Shown here: piece after piece, positions 8,677 through 16,009 of the stretch | How the letters are laid out: every line of letters starts with the position of its first letter | Numbering within the stretch: position 1 is the first letter of the stretch | DNA from: an uncultured Gammaproteobacteria bacterium | GTDB lineage: Bacteria > Pseudomonadota > Gammaproteobacteria > HK1 | Length of the DNA stretch: 34,130 bases | NCBI GenBank assembly: GCA_947258715.1 | Contig: CAMYJH010000038.1 | Span: 1-34,130 of the forward strand | Direction of reading: 5' to 3' | The notes under the pieces: generated by a model | What the model saw: the letters and a program-made list of their open reading frames with translations, nothing else | What the model was told of the DNA's origin: nothing | The model's database searches: none | Program-made: the position numbers and the translations under genes

Positions 8677-9102
8677 ATGAGTCAAAAGCCCACTATCGAG
8701 CTCAAGCCCAACGGCCCGCTGCTCATCAAGAATCTGGAAACGCTCGAGAACTCCAAGGGCGAACGGCTTGCTACCGAGACCATTATTGCCCTTTGCCGCT
8801 GTGGGGGATCCGGCAACAAACCTTTTTGCGACGGCACCCATAAGAAGATCGGCTTTTCCGACGAGCGGCTTACGCAGGAAAACGACGAGAAGAAAAAAAG
8901 TGCTGTAGAAGGCGTTGAAGCGCGTAACCCAACCGTTACCGTGACCCGCAACGGGCCTTACGAGGTGGTCGGCGCCATCGAGCTGGCGGGCCAGTCGTTT
9001 GCCGGAGCGCATTACTTTCTGTGTCGTTGCGGCGGGTCTAAAAACAAGCCGTTCTGCGACGGTACCCATTCCAAAATCGGATTCAAAGACGACAACAACT
9101 AG
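8677..9102 (+). CDS. Tandem CDGSH iron-sulfur protein
   Basis: A 141-residue soluble protein with two CDGSH (mitoNEET-type) 2Fe-2S sites. Site 1 uses C40, C42, C51 and H55 (CRCGGSGNKPFCDGTH); site 2 uses C116, C118, C127 and H131 in an almost identical motif. The 3-Cys/1-His clusters of this family act in redox sensing, electron transfer or cluster donation. The ATG is preceded by GGAGA. The next gene begins 12 bases after the stop, so both are likely one transcript. The partner and exact role are unknown. Confidence 0.93.
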   Translation: MSQKPTIELKPNGPLLIKNLETLENSKGERLATETIIALCRCGGSGNKPFCDGTHKKIGFSDERLTQENDEKKKSAVEGVEARNPTVTVTRNGPYEVVGAIELAGQSFAGAHYFLCRCGGSKNKPFCDGTHSKIGFKDDNN

Positions 9103-9114
9103 CGTGACCGGGCG

Positions 9115-10119
9115 ATGAAGCCGCTCGCGGTTGGCGCGCGCACCTGCTACCGGGCGGTACCGACCAGGGGCGACACTGCGTCCGCGCTCGGCAACACCGG
9201 TGTCGACGCGGTCTCCACACAGGCGCTGATCATTTACCTGGAGCACGCCTGTCATAGTCTGATGGGGCCCAACTACGCGCCTGGGGAGGGGAGCGTTGGT
9301 TTCAAGGTTGCGGTCGAGCACTTGGCGCCCGCCTTTCCCGGAGCGCCGGTGGACGTGGACGCAGTTGTCTCGGAAGTGAGCGGGCGCAGCTACGTTTTCG
9401 ACGTGAGCTTGCGACAGGGCGAACGCCTGGTGATGCAGGGCAGCCACACGCGGGTGGTGGTGGACCTGGCGAGATTCCGGGCCAAGACCTCGGCGGCGTC
9501 GGCCTCCGTGGCAGCGACGTCGGATTTGGAAACGCTCGACTTCTGGTTCGATTTCAACAGCCCCTGGTGTTACTTGGCCTCGCTTCGCATCGGACGGCTG
9601 GCAAGGCTTCGCGGGCTTGAAGTCAACTGGCGGCCGGTGCATCTGGCAAAGCTCAACGCGCGCATCGACGGACGCCGGCCGCTGGAAGAAAATCCTGCGT
9701 TCGTCTCCTGGTATCGGCAGGATTTAAATGACTACGCCGCGCTCCAGGGCGTCGTAGTGCGGTACCACCCCAAGTTTCCTTTAAGGCCCTCCCGCGCGCT
9801 TCGCGCGAGCCTGCACGCGTCCGACGAAGGTATGGCGGAAGAGTTCGTTAATGCGGTAATGAAAGCCTACTGGAGCGACAACGCCGATATCGAGGACCCG
9901 GCGACGCTCGCGTCCGTTGGCAAAACCGTGGGCTTGAGCCCGGCGCGGCTGATGGATGTCATCGCCGATCCTGGTTTCAAGTCGCGACTCGGGGCCAACC
10001 TAGACGAAGCCGTCGAGAGAAAAATCTTCGGTCTTCCAATGACCCTGTGCCGACATAAGCGTTACTTTGGAAATGATCGCTTGGAGCTTTTGGAGCGGCA
10101 TTTGGATTCGGCAGGATAG
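9115..10119 (+). CDS. Fusion: FlK-type thioesterase + HCCA-isomerase/DsbA-like domain
   Basis: A 334-residue two-domain protein. Residues ~1-121 look like a hotdog thioesterase of the fluoroacetyl-CoA thioesterase (FlK) family. T35, E43, G62 and H69 have the same spacing as T42, E50, G69 and H76 of FlK, and the local contexts fit (PGEGSVGFKVAVEHLAP, MQGSHTRVVVD). Residues ~140-330 are a thioredoxin-fold domain of the 2-hydroxychromene-2-carboxylate isomerase/GST-kappa/DsbA group, with FDFNSPWCYLA at 145-155 (S149 and C152 at the usual active-site region) and GLPMT near the cis-Pro position. Together they could handle an acyl-CoA or glutathione-linked aromatic breakdown intermediate (inference). 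The start has no obvious ribosome site; coupling to the CDGSH gene just upstream is likely. Confidence 0.85.
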   Translation: MKPLAVGARTCYRAVPTRGDTASALGNTGVDAVSTQALIIYLEHACHSLMGPNYAPGEGSVGFKVAVEHLAPAFPGAPVDVDAVVSEVSGRSYVFDVSLRQGERLVMQGSHTRVVVDLARFRAKTSAASASVAATSDLETLDFWFDFNSPWCYLASLRIGRLARLRGLEVNWRPVHLAKLNARIDGRRPLEENPAFVSWYRQDLNDYAALQGVVVRYHPKFPLRPSRALRASLHASDEGMAEEFVNAVMKAYWSDNADIEDPATLASVGKTVGLSPARLMDVIADPGFKSRLGANLDEAVERKIFGLPMTLCRHKRYFGNDRLELLERHLDSAG

Positions 10120-10593
10120 AAGGCGGAGCACGACGACATTGCGAGTATGTTGCTGTCCGCAGTAACCGCGCACGCGGAACGATTGGGGATGGATCCTGCA
10201 AGGTCTGCAGAGAATACGAGGGATGGCCGCCGTCCCTGGTTATCTTTCTTCTTAATTACGCCCTTCTTATTGCGACGCCGGGGTTATGCTTTTCGTTGTT
10301 TTAGGGCGTCGCAATTGGCTTCTTGCGAGGCGGCCGCCATCCCTCGCGAGGTGACGGACAATGCGCTCTTGACGACGCTTGGGACCGGATTATACCTCCA
10401 CACGATTTCGATTACACCTAAAAGCGACCGGGAAAAATGCCTTTAAAGCATGAATTTAGGATGGGAATCTTAGGCGCAAGAATAAGTGGGAAGCAGATGG
10501 ACCATTAAGAACTGCGTAAGTGATTGAAACCGAGACTTACGTCGATTCGTCATCGCCGGAAATCAGTAGCTTACGAACTCTGAATGTCCCTAT
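10120..10593. other. Convergent intergenic region with nested inverted repeats
   Basis: A gap between the fusion gene and the convergent VOC gene. It holds the inverted-repeat structure at 10217-10346. A 99-codon open frame (10147-10446) runs straight through the palindromes and has no family resemblance, so I do not call it. Nothing else is recognised. Confidence 0.45.
10217..10346. repeat. Nested inverted repeats, possible bidirectional terminator or MITE-like element
   Basis: The outer arms are 10217-10231 (cgagggatggccgcc) and 10329-10346 (ggcggccgccatccctcg), complementary apart from a 3-base bulge. The inner arms are perfect: attgcgacgcc at 10269-10279 and ggcgtcgcaat at 10305-10315. 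Each outer arm can also fold locally (agggatggc/gccgtccct and gcgagg/cctcgc). It lies between convergent genes, which suits transcription termination; the nested design also fits a small non-coding repeat element. Copy number elsewhere in the genome cannot be judged here. Confidence 0.65.
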
Positions 10594-11070
10594 TTATAAC
10601 TTGGAGGCCTGCCAGGCGTCGAGGGCGGCGCGCGCGGCGCGTTTTTTCTCCTGGGGATCTTGTTCCTTGCCCGTCTTCGCGCTGAGCTCGATCACGTAGC
10701 CGTTGGGATCGCGGAAGTAGATCGAATGAATAAACCCATGATCCGAAATACCCCGCGTTTCGATGCCTTCGGCTTTCCCCTTTGCGAACATGCGTTCGAG
10801 GGTTTCGGCGTCAACTTCGAGAGCGATGTGCAGATCGAAGTCATGCTGGTCTTTAAATTCGAAGGGCCGATCCGGTGCCTCGAAAAATGCGAGGAAAGAC
10901 CCGTCGCCCATCTGGTAAAAAGAATGCAGCACACTCGTTTGCCGGCCGGTTTTGGTTTCTTTAATTTCGAACGCGTCCGCGAGCGGCAACCCGAGAAATT
11001 GCTCGTAAAACGCTCGCGTCTCCTCGGAATCCCGGCAGCGATAGGCGTTGTGGTGTAAACCTTTGATCAT
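10594..11070 (-). CDS. VOC-superfamily (glyoxalase/dioxygenase-like) protein
   Basis: A 158-residue protein of the vicinal oxygen chelate superfamily, which includes glyoxalase I, extradiol dioxygenases and bleomycin/fosfomycin resistance proteins. Two beta-alpha-beta-beta-beta modules are visible, with likely metal ligands near H6/H7 (GLHHNAYRCRD), in LHIALEVD, and in the C-terminal DPNGYVIELS. The ATG at 11068-11070 (MIKGLHHNAY) is preceded by GGGAG; a longer frame upstream lacks support. The tail is Lys/Arg/Ala-rich. The substrate is unknown. Confidence 0.85.
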   Translation of the reverse strand: MIKGLHHNAYRCRDSEETRAFYEQFLGLPLADAFEIKETKTGRQTSVLHSFYQMGDGSFLAFFEAPDRPFEFKDQHDFDLHIALEVDAETLERMFAKGKAEGIETRGISDHGFIHSIYFRDPNGYVIELSAKTGKEQDPQEKKRAARAALDAWQASKL

Positions 11071-11187
11071 GTTGAGTCTCCCGAACTCTGTCCGACCCTC
11101 GGCCAAATATTGAATAGAAAACCACCTAGCGACAAATGATAATGCTCTGGATCCGTCACCGATCCATGTCGATAGTTGGAGAAGAAT

Positions 11188-11667
11188 ATGGACCTTACGC
11201 TCGAATCACCGGTGTTTTCAAACTATGGTGAAATTCCGTCCTTGTATACCTGCGAAGGCGAAGACATTGCCCCGCCGCTTCGGTGGCGCGGCGTGCCCGA
11301 GGGCGCGAAAAGCCTGGTGTTGATCGTAGATGATCCGGATGCGCCGGATCCTGAGGCGCCGAAGATGACCTGGGTGCACTGGGTGCTCTTTAATATCCCG
11401 GTCGAGGCGGATGGCCTGCCCGAAGGGGCGGCGTCGAAGGACCTGCCGGAAGGCACGAGCGAGGGCCTGAACGACTGGAAGCGAAGGGGGTACGGGGGTC
11501 CCTGCCCGCCCATCGGACGGCACCGGTATTTCCACAAGCTTTATGCGCTCGATAGCAGGCTCGAAGGCCTGAATCGCCCGGACAAGGCGCAGGTCGAGGC
11601 GGCGATGGAGGGTCACGTGATTGCCGAGGCAGAGCTGATAGGCACCTATCAGAAGCAGGGGAAATAG
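11188..11667 (+). CDS. YbhB/YbcL-family PEBP-like protein
   Basis: A 159-residue phosphatidylethanolamine-binding-protein homologue of the bacterial YbhB/YbcL (Raf-kinase-inhibitor-like) family. Signatures are IAPPLRWRGVPEGAKSLVLIVDDPDAPDP for the ligand pocket and GPCPPIGRHRYFHKLYALD. The ATG at 11188 follows GGAGAAGAAT; no signal peptide is present, so it is cytoplasmic. The biological role of bacterial members is poorly defined. The gene stands alone. Confidence 0.92.
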   Translation: MDLTLESPVFSNYGEIPSLYTCEGEDIAPPLRWRGVPEGAKSLVLIVDDPDAPDPEAPKMTWVHWVLFNIPVEADGLPEGAASKDLPEGTSEGLNDWKRRGYGGPCPPIGRHRYFHKLYALDSRLEGLNRPDKAQVEAAMEGHVIAEAELIGTYQKQGK

Positions 11668-11702
11668 GCGCCGGTCACTTTTCTTCTTGTGCGCTTAACC
11701 TA

Positions 11703-11859
11703 TGGAAACTCTGAATAATTCCATCCCTGGAATTTTCAGAGTCGGCAAGTGAAAACGCGGTTTCCACTTGCCTCACGAATCCAATGACTTACAGTCATCG
11801 GCTTCGGCGGCGCATCCCTGCTTAGCTAAGGAAGGTCTGATAAATCAGACCTTCCCTAG
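11703..11859. repeat. Cluster of three stem-loops, MITE-like remnant or terminator
   Basis: Hairpin 1: arms 11708-11722 and 11729-11742 (one unpaired base). Hairpin 2: arms 11744-11756 and 11760-11772 with a 3-base loop and one mismatch. Hairpin 3: arms 11826-11841 and 11844-11859 with a 2-base loop and one mismatch; its inner 12 pairs (ggaaggtctgat/atcagaccttcc) are perfect. The left edge GGAAACTCTGAATAA and the reversed right edge GGAAGGTCTGATTTA share GGAA..TCTGA, as terminal inverted repeats of a small non-autonomous transposon might. There is no coding sequence inside, and it lies between convergent genes. Confidence 0.6.
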
Positions 11860-11878
11860 TATCAGTTCGCCGTTTGAC

Positions 11879-12292
11879 CTATTGGCGCTTGCGGCGCAGG
11901 CCAAAAATCTTCTCTTTCGAATAGCCGAAGAGCGCAAGCCCCTCCTCGAGATAATCGGCGACCTGCGGCGTTGACATCAGGTACCCGGCGGTGCTCGGTG
12001 TCCAACGCTCATGGGCCTGGGCCAATGCCTCCGCCCACTCGCCGGGATGGAAGTCTCCACGCCCAAGCCACATCAGCGCGACAATGTTGGCCTGCTGTCC
12101 GGATTCGAGCGATTCGATGGTGCTCCTGAGCTCTTCGTAGATCGCATCCTGGGTATGTTTGGCGAGCACTTGAGTGGCCCAAACGTCGGTATCGGCCTCG
12201 GTTTCGTGAGGAAAAACCACGTCCTCCTTGGCGTGAAACCCCCGCGCCAGTTCCACGACGCGATATACGATCTCAGGATTGACCCTAATCAT
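11879..12292 (-). CDS. DUF3775-family protein
   Basis: A 137-residue soluble protein resembling DUF3775 members: an N-terminal INPE/RVNPEIVYRVVELAR-type start, a middle LESGQQANIVALMWLGRGDFHPGEWAEAL and a C-terminal TPQVADYLEEGLALFGYS. The function of the family is unknown. AGGAG lies seven bases before the ATG at 12290-12292. It is convergent with the YbhB-like gene across the hairpin cluster. Confidence 0.85.
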   Translation of the reverse strand: MIRVNPEIVYRVVELARGFHAKEDVVFPHETEADTDVWATQVLAKHTQDAIYEELRSTIESLESGQQANIVALMWLGRGDFHPGEWAEALAQAHERWTPSTAGYLMSTPQVADYLEEGLALFGYSKEKIFGLRRKRQ

Positions 12293-12596
12293 GGTTCGGC
12301 TCCTGAAGCGGGGTGCTTTTTGGCACTTTTCGTGGATGTCTACTTCACCCCACTGAAGGCCGACGCAAACTGATCGCGATCAAAAAACGTGCCGGAGGAT
12401 AGAACGCCTCGACCACTGAGGGAGGCATAGGGTCAAGGCACCCAGTACGGAATAAGACTCGACCAAGAATTCGTACTCGGGGCCATCTTCTTCGACCGCG
12501 AATGACACCCGGCGCGGCGGAGGACAGGCGAACTTTTACCGTCTCATGTAGCTTGGCCGGAGCCGCGTCAGCCATGTTGCGCGGCTGCTCGCTCGG
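12293..12596. other. Gap between DUF3775 and the small basic gene
   Basis: About 300 bases with no supported gene. A minus-strand frame of 76 codons (12345-12575) starts 21 bases after the small basic gene but has no ribosome site and no recognisable family. Confidence 0.35.
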
Positions 12597-12725
12597 TTAT
12601 TGCCCCGGCATGACCTTGTGCGCCGATTTATCCATTTTCTTGGCCTTCTTTGCGGCGCGCTTTTCTTTCAGCGTCATGGCCGGTTTTTTCTTCGGATCCT
12701 TCTTGGCTTCGTGTTGCTTGCCCAT
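12597..12725 (-). CDS. 42-residue Lys-rich small protein
   Basis: A short gene encoding 42 residues, rich in Lys and Ala: it begins MGKQHEAKKDPKKKPAMTLK and continues with EKRAAKKAKKMDKSAHKVMPGQ. A GAGGAG Shine-Dalgarno sequence sits at normal distance before the ATG at 12723-12725, which, with the biased composition, makes it credible. Very similar short basic proteins of unknown function are common in beta- and gammaproteobacteria (recollection of the family type, not searched). Strong positive charge suggests nucleic acid or ribosome binding, or intrinsic disorder (inference). Confidence 0.75.
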   Translation of the reverse strand: MGKQHEAKKDPKKKPAMTLKEKRAAKKAKKMDKSAHKVMPGQ

Positions 12726-12858
12726 GCTTGATTCTCCTCATTAAAAGTCGCGTGAAGGGCAAATTTGCTGCCTTGAACGACATCCTGCTTTAGCCCTAGA
12801 CCGGTTGGATTTCGGCGAGTTCCCGCAGAGTTCGCGATCAATCGTCGGGCATTGCTGG

Positions 12859-14205
12859 TCAATGGCTGTCGAATTTGCCGCGAAAGAGCCGGACGTGGCT
12901 GGACTTGCCGGGGATAAAGGTGCTGTTGGCGATGGCGATGGCGTCGGCGTCGTTGACGGCGAGCTTTCTCATTAATAATCCCTGCTGACTGCCGTTGATG
13001 CCGCCTGACGGATCGGCGCTGCCCGGGACCATGACCGGCGGCGCGAAGGTTCGCCCATTATTTCTGGAATAGGTCAGGCCGAGCCCGCGTGAGCGCTGTC
13101 CTCGTTCGGGGAAAAGCTCGAACAACACGTACAGGTGGTCGTCGCCGTTGATGCCGAGCGAAGGAAAGTTCACGCTGTAGAAGACTTCCGATTCCGGATC
13201 AGAAATGTCTCTTGGGCTCTCGAAGCTGCTCCCGCCGTCTTTCGAGCGCGCGTAGCGGATGTGATAGCGCTTGAAACGGCCCCCGGGGCTCTCGGCGTAA
13301 ACCAGGTGAACGGTGCCCTTGCTGTCCACGACAATTTTCGGGGCGTCGGAGTGGCCCTCGGTTTCATGCACGACCCGCGGCGCGCTGAACGAGCGCCCGC
13401 CGTCGGCGGAGATCGAAAAATGAATGTCGGCAGTCGGGTCTTCACCCACGGCCCAGGCAATGTAGACAACGCCCTCGGGCGCCGCGGCGAGAGTCGGGCC
13501 CCGGGCGGGATTCGGGCTGCCCTCGGCGACGATGGGCAAGGATTGCGAAAAAGTCTTGCCGCCGTTTACGGAGCGCCGGAACCACAAGGTGCCCTCGTAT
13601 TCGGTCCAGGCGGCGTAAAGCGTGCCGTCGGTGCTCAAGGCCAGGTCCAGGCTGCCGTTGTCCCAGTACCTCTGGGTAAGGCGCCCTTTGCCGTCGCCGG
13701 GCAGGCTGTTTGAAAGATTGACCGGATCGGTGAACGTTTTTCCGCCGTCGTCTGAGCGGGCGAAGAAGATCTCACCTCCGTGGGACCCTCCTGAAAAAAC
13801 AATCTCCTGCCAGAGCACGTAAACCTTCATCGGATCGCGGTCGCTGATCACCACGCGCGGAAGCCAGGAGAAGATGGCGGGGCTGTTCGAGATGTTGATC
13901 GGCGCAGGGAGGCGTTTTTCGCCTTCGGGGCTGAAGGCCTGAAAGAAAATATCGTGGTCTCGGAGATCGGCGTAGGCAACCGCAATAACGCCTTGCTGGT
14001 TAATGGCTACGGTGGGGTCGTCGACGTAGTGGAATTTGGACGCGTTCATGCGCCACGGACCTTTGTATCCGCCGCCCGCGGCCACTTCGACCGGATCGGC
14101 CCAGCTCACCTCCGCAAGGGCCGCCGGCGCGAGTGCCGTCCCCGCGACGAAGACGACCGCTAAATGCCCAGATAAGATGCAGCAATTCTTCATGCAATGC
14201 GCCAT
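12859..14205 (-). CDS. Exported BNR-repeat (sialidase-like beta-propeller) protein
   Basis: A 448-residue protein with an N-terminal signal peptide (hydrophobic core then ALAPAALA, cleavage near residue 31). The mature part is a beta-propeller with at least five Asp-box (BNR) motifs of the S-x-D-x-G-x-x-[T/S]-F type: SDDGGKTF, SVNGGKTF, SADGGRSF, SKDGGSSF and SRNNGRTF. The fold is that of sialidases and related exo-enzymes, but I do not see the sialidase Arg triad clearly, so binding or a different hydrolysis is equally likely. Location is periplasmic or extracellular. Start: ATG at 14205 or, four codons later, ATG at 14193 (MKNCCILSG); neither has a good ribosome site. Divergent from the oxygenase gene. 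Confidence 0.83.
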   Translation of the reverse strand: MAHCMKNCCILSGHLAVVFVAGTALAPAALAEVSWADPVEVAAGGGYKGPWRMNASKFHYVDDPTVAINQQGVIAVAYADLRDHDIFFQAFSPEGEKRLPAPINISNSPAIFSWLPRVVISDRDPMKVYVLWQEIVFSGGSHGGEIFFARSDDGGKTFTDPVNLSNSLPGDGKGRLTQRYWDNGSLDLALSTDGTLYAAWTEYEGTLWFRRSVNGGKTFSQSLPIVAEGSPNPARGPTLAAAPEGVVYIAWAVGEDPTADIHFSISADGGRSFSAPRVVHETEGHSDAPKIVVDSKGTVHLVYAESPGGRFKRYHIRYARSKDGGSSFESPRDISDPESEVFYSVNFPSLGINGDDHLYVLFELFPERGQRSRGLGLTYSRNNGRTFAPPVMVPGSADPSGGINGSQQGLLMRKLAVNDADAIAIANSTFIPGKSSHVRLFRGKFDSH

Positions 14206-14393
14206 TGGCAGGAATGGAAGTGCGGGTCTAAGCGATCTTCTGCCTTACTCCAGGTCCCGACAAGCAGGCCTTCCGACGGTCTTTCCAGCTGAGGCCGAGG
14301 TTGGCAGGCGTCGGGCCCGGCGCTACCATGCGGGCGCGCCGTTGCTACGCGGCGCAGCACGTTGTTTTCGAATCATACCCGAAGGAAGTCCCG

Positions 14394-14999
14394 ATGGCCG
14401 ATCAAGATGAACTACTGGCGTTTTTCCCCGTGGTCGTCCAGGTCAGCCAGGTGGAGGGCGCCGAAGAGCTGAACCAGGGGCTTCTGAAGGCGATTTACGA
14501 GATCAAGGAAACCGTTCCGAACACCAAGCCGCCGGGATGGTGCTGCGAGGTCTACACCACGATTCGAACGCCCTACGGACTGCTGGAGCGCCAGGAGTTC
14601 AAGGGGTTTCTGACCATCGCCCGGGAAAAAATCCTCAAGTACGCCCAGGGCCTGCGGTACGACGTGGAGAAATTTCCACCGAGGATCAACGAATGCTGGG
14701 TCAACGTGTACAGCGCCACCAACGCGCAGGAGGTGCACCGTCATCCCAACAGCGTGTTTAGCGGTATCTACTACGTGAAAGCGCCCAAAGGCTGCGCGCC
14801 CACCTTGTTTCACTCCGAGGTATCGGACGTCATGCTGGATCCTCCCCTCGTCGAGCGGACCCGGCTAAACACCCAGGTGCAGCACATCGACGCGGTAGAA
14901 GGGCGCATGGTTATTTTTCGAAGCTGGCTGCGCCACAGTGTTCTGCCGAGCACCATCGACGAGGAGCGGGTGACGATCGCCTTCAACGTAACCATGTGA
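14394..14999 (+). CDS. Putative 2OG-Fe(II) oxygenase (TIGR02466 type)
   Basis: A 201-residue protein resembling the TIGR02466/PF13759 family of putative 2-oxoglutarate- and Fe(II)-dependent oxygenases. Metal-site candidates are H115/H117 in EVHRHPNSVFSGIYYV and H181 in RSWLRHSVLPST, with a double-stranded beta-helix end ERVTIAFNVTM. The substrate is unknown; family members are often stand-alone. AAGGAAG lies five bases before the ATG at 14394-14396; a longer upstream frame is not supported. Confidence 0.85.
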   Translation: MADQDELLAFFPVVVQVSQVEGAEELNQGLLKAIYEIKETVPNTKPPGWCCEVYTTIRTPYGLLERQEFKGFLTIAREKILKYAQGLRYDVEKFPPRINECWVNVYSATNAQEVHRHPNSVFSGIYYVKAPKGCAPTLFHSEVSDVMLDPPLVERTRLNTQVQHIDAVEGRMVIFRSWLRHSVLPSTIDEERVTIAFNVTM

Positions 15000-15195
15000 T
15001 TGGCTTTGTTAGCGACTGAATACCTACGCCCGGGGCCCGAAACCGGTCGGAGAAAAGCTGACTGCGTAGGGACCGACAATCATCGGGCTGGACGAGGCGG
15101 CTGCGCTCAGGTAATGAGGTGATGCGGAGGCAACTTTCCGCCTCCACGCGGCAAACTCATGCTGCCACCCTTTGCTTAATCATCGAGGTTTGGCC

Positions 15196-15945
15196 ATGAA
15201 TATTGAAAACCGCAATGCATTTGTAACTGGCGGATCGGGTGGGCTTGGCTCCGCAGTTGCCCGCGCTCTTGCGAAACATGGTGCCGACGTGGCCGTGGGA
15301 TTCCACAGCAACCGCGATGCCGCTATAGAGACCTGTGCTGGCATCGTGGCGCAGGGCCGTCGTTCTGCCGCCATTGAATTAGACCAATCGAATCCGCAGT
15401 CCATTGAGTCTTCAATTGAGAAAACGATTGGCGAGCTGGGTGGTCTCGACATTCTAATTAACAACGCTGCGTGGAGCGTCGCGATTCCGTTTCAGGATCT
15501 CGATGCGCTCACGGCGGATGTATGGGATCGTCTTCTTGCAACAAACCTGAGAGGTCCCTATCTATTGAGTCGTGCCGCCGCACCGTATCTCCGAAAATCC
15601 GGGCAAGGGCGGATAGTTAATGTTTCTGCCTTTATAGGATTTGCGCCCATGGGAAGCAGCATTGCGCACGCCGTGAGTAAAGCCGGCCTCATTCATCTGA
15701 CACGTTGTCTCGCCGTCGCTCTCGCCCCGGAAGTGACGGTGAATTGCGTCGCTCCCGGAATCATGGAGCGAACCGGTATGTCGAGTCGTTTGCCGCCGGA
15801 AATCATCGAAGCAATGCGGGAGCGGGCCGCGTTAAAGCGAACCACAGAGATTCAAGACGTCGCTGAGCAAATCATTCAATTCTGCAGAGGGGAATCGGCA
15901 ACTGGACAAACGGTCGTTGTCGATGCGGGTATTTACTTCCACTGA
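15196..15945 (+). CDS. Short-chain dehydrogenase/reductase lacking the catalytic Tyr
   Basis: A 249-residue classical-length SDR. The Rossmann signature TGGSGGLG is at 11-18, NNAA follows mid-protein, and S144 (VNVSAF) sits at the catalytic Ser position. The YxxxK motif reads H158-AVS-K162: the proton-donating Tyr is replaced by His (codon CAC, one base from TAC). The remainder, including CVAPGIMERTG and the C-terminal TGQTVVVDAG, is well kept. The protein may be a non-catalytic or altered SDR. The ATG at 15196 has GAGG upstream; a longer in-frame start exists at 15172. The gene stands alone. Confidence 0.9.
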   Translation: MNIENRNAFVTGGSGGLGSAVARALAKHGADVAVGFHSNRDAAIETCAGIVAQGRRSAAIELDQSNPQSIESSIEKTIGELGGLDILINNAAWSVAIPFQDLDALTADVWDRLLATNLRGPYLLSRAAAPYLRKSGQGRIVNVSAFIGFAPMGSSIAHAVSKAGLIHLTRCLAVALAPEVTVNCVAPGIMERTGMSSRLPPEIIEAMRERAALKRTTEIQDVAEQIIQFCRGESATGQTVVVDAGIYFH

Positions 15946-16009
15946 TTGGCGTTTGTTTAAAGAGAAGGTTTCTAACCAGGGGTAATGATTGGGTCCGGCG
16001 AAGAGCCGT

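Noticed and set aside
10147..10446. Open frame of 99 codons on the plus strand
   Set aside because: It runs through the nested palindromes, has no ribosome site and no recognisable domain; the DNA structure explains it better.
10217..11859. CRISPR array or integron attC sites
   Set aside because: The repeats are inverted and few, with no regular direct repeat-spacer pattern, no cas or integrase gene, and no matching attC core sites.
12345..12575. 76-codon minus-strand frame after the 42-residue gene
   Set aside because: No Shine-Dalgarno site and an Arg/Pro-rich composition typical of a chance frame in GC-rich DNA.
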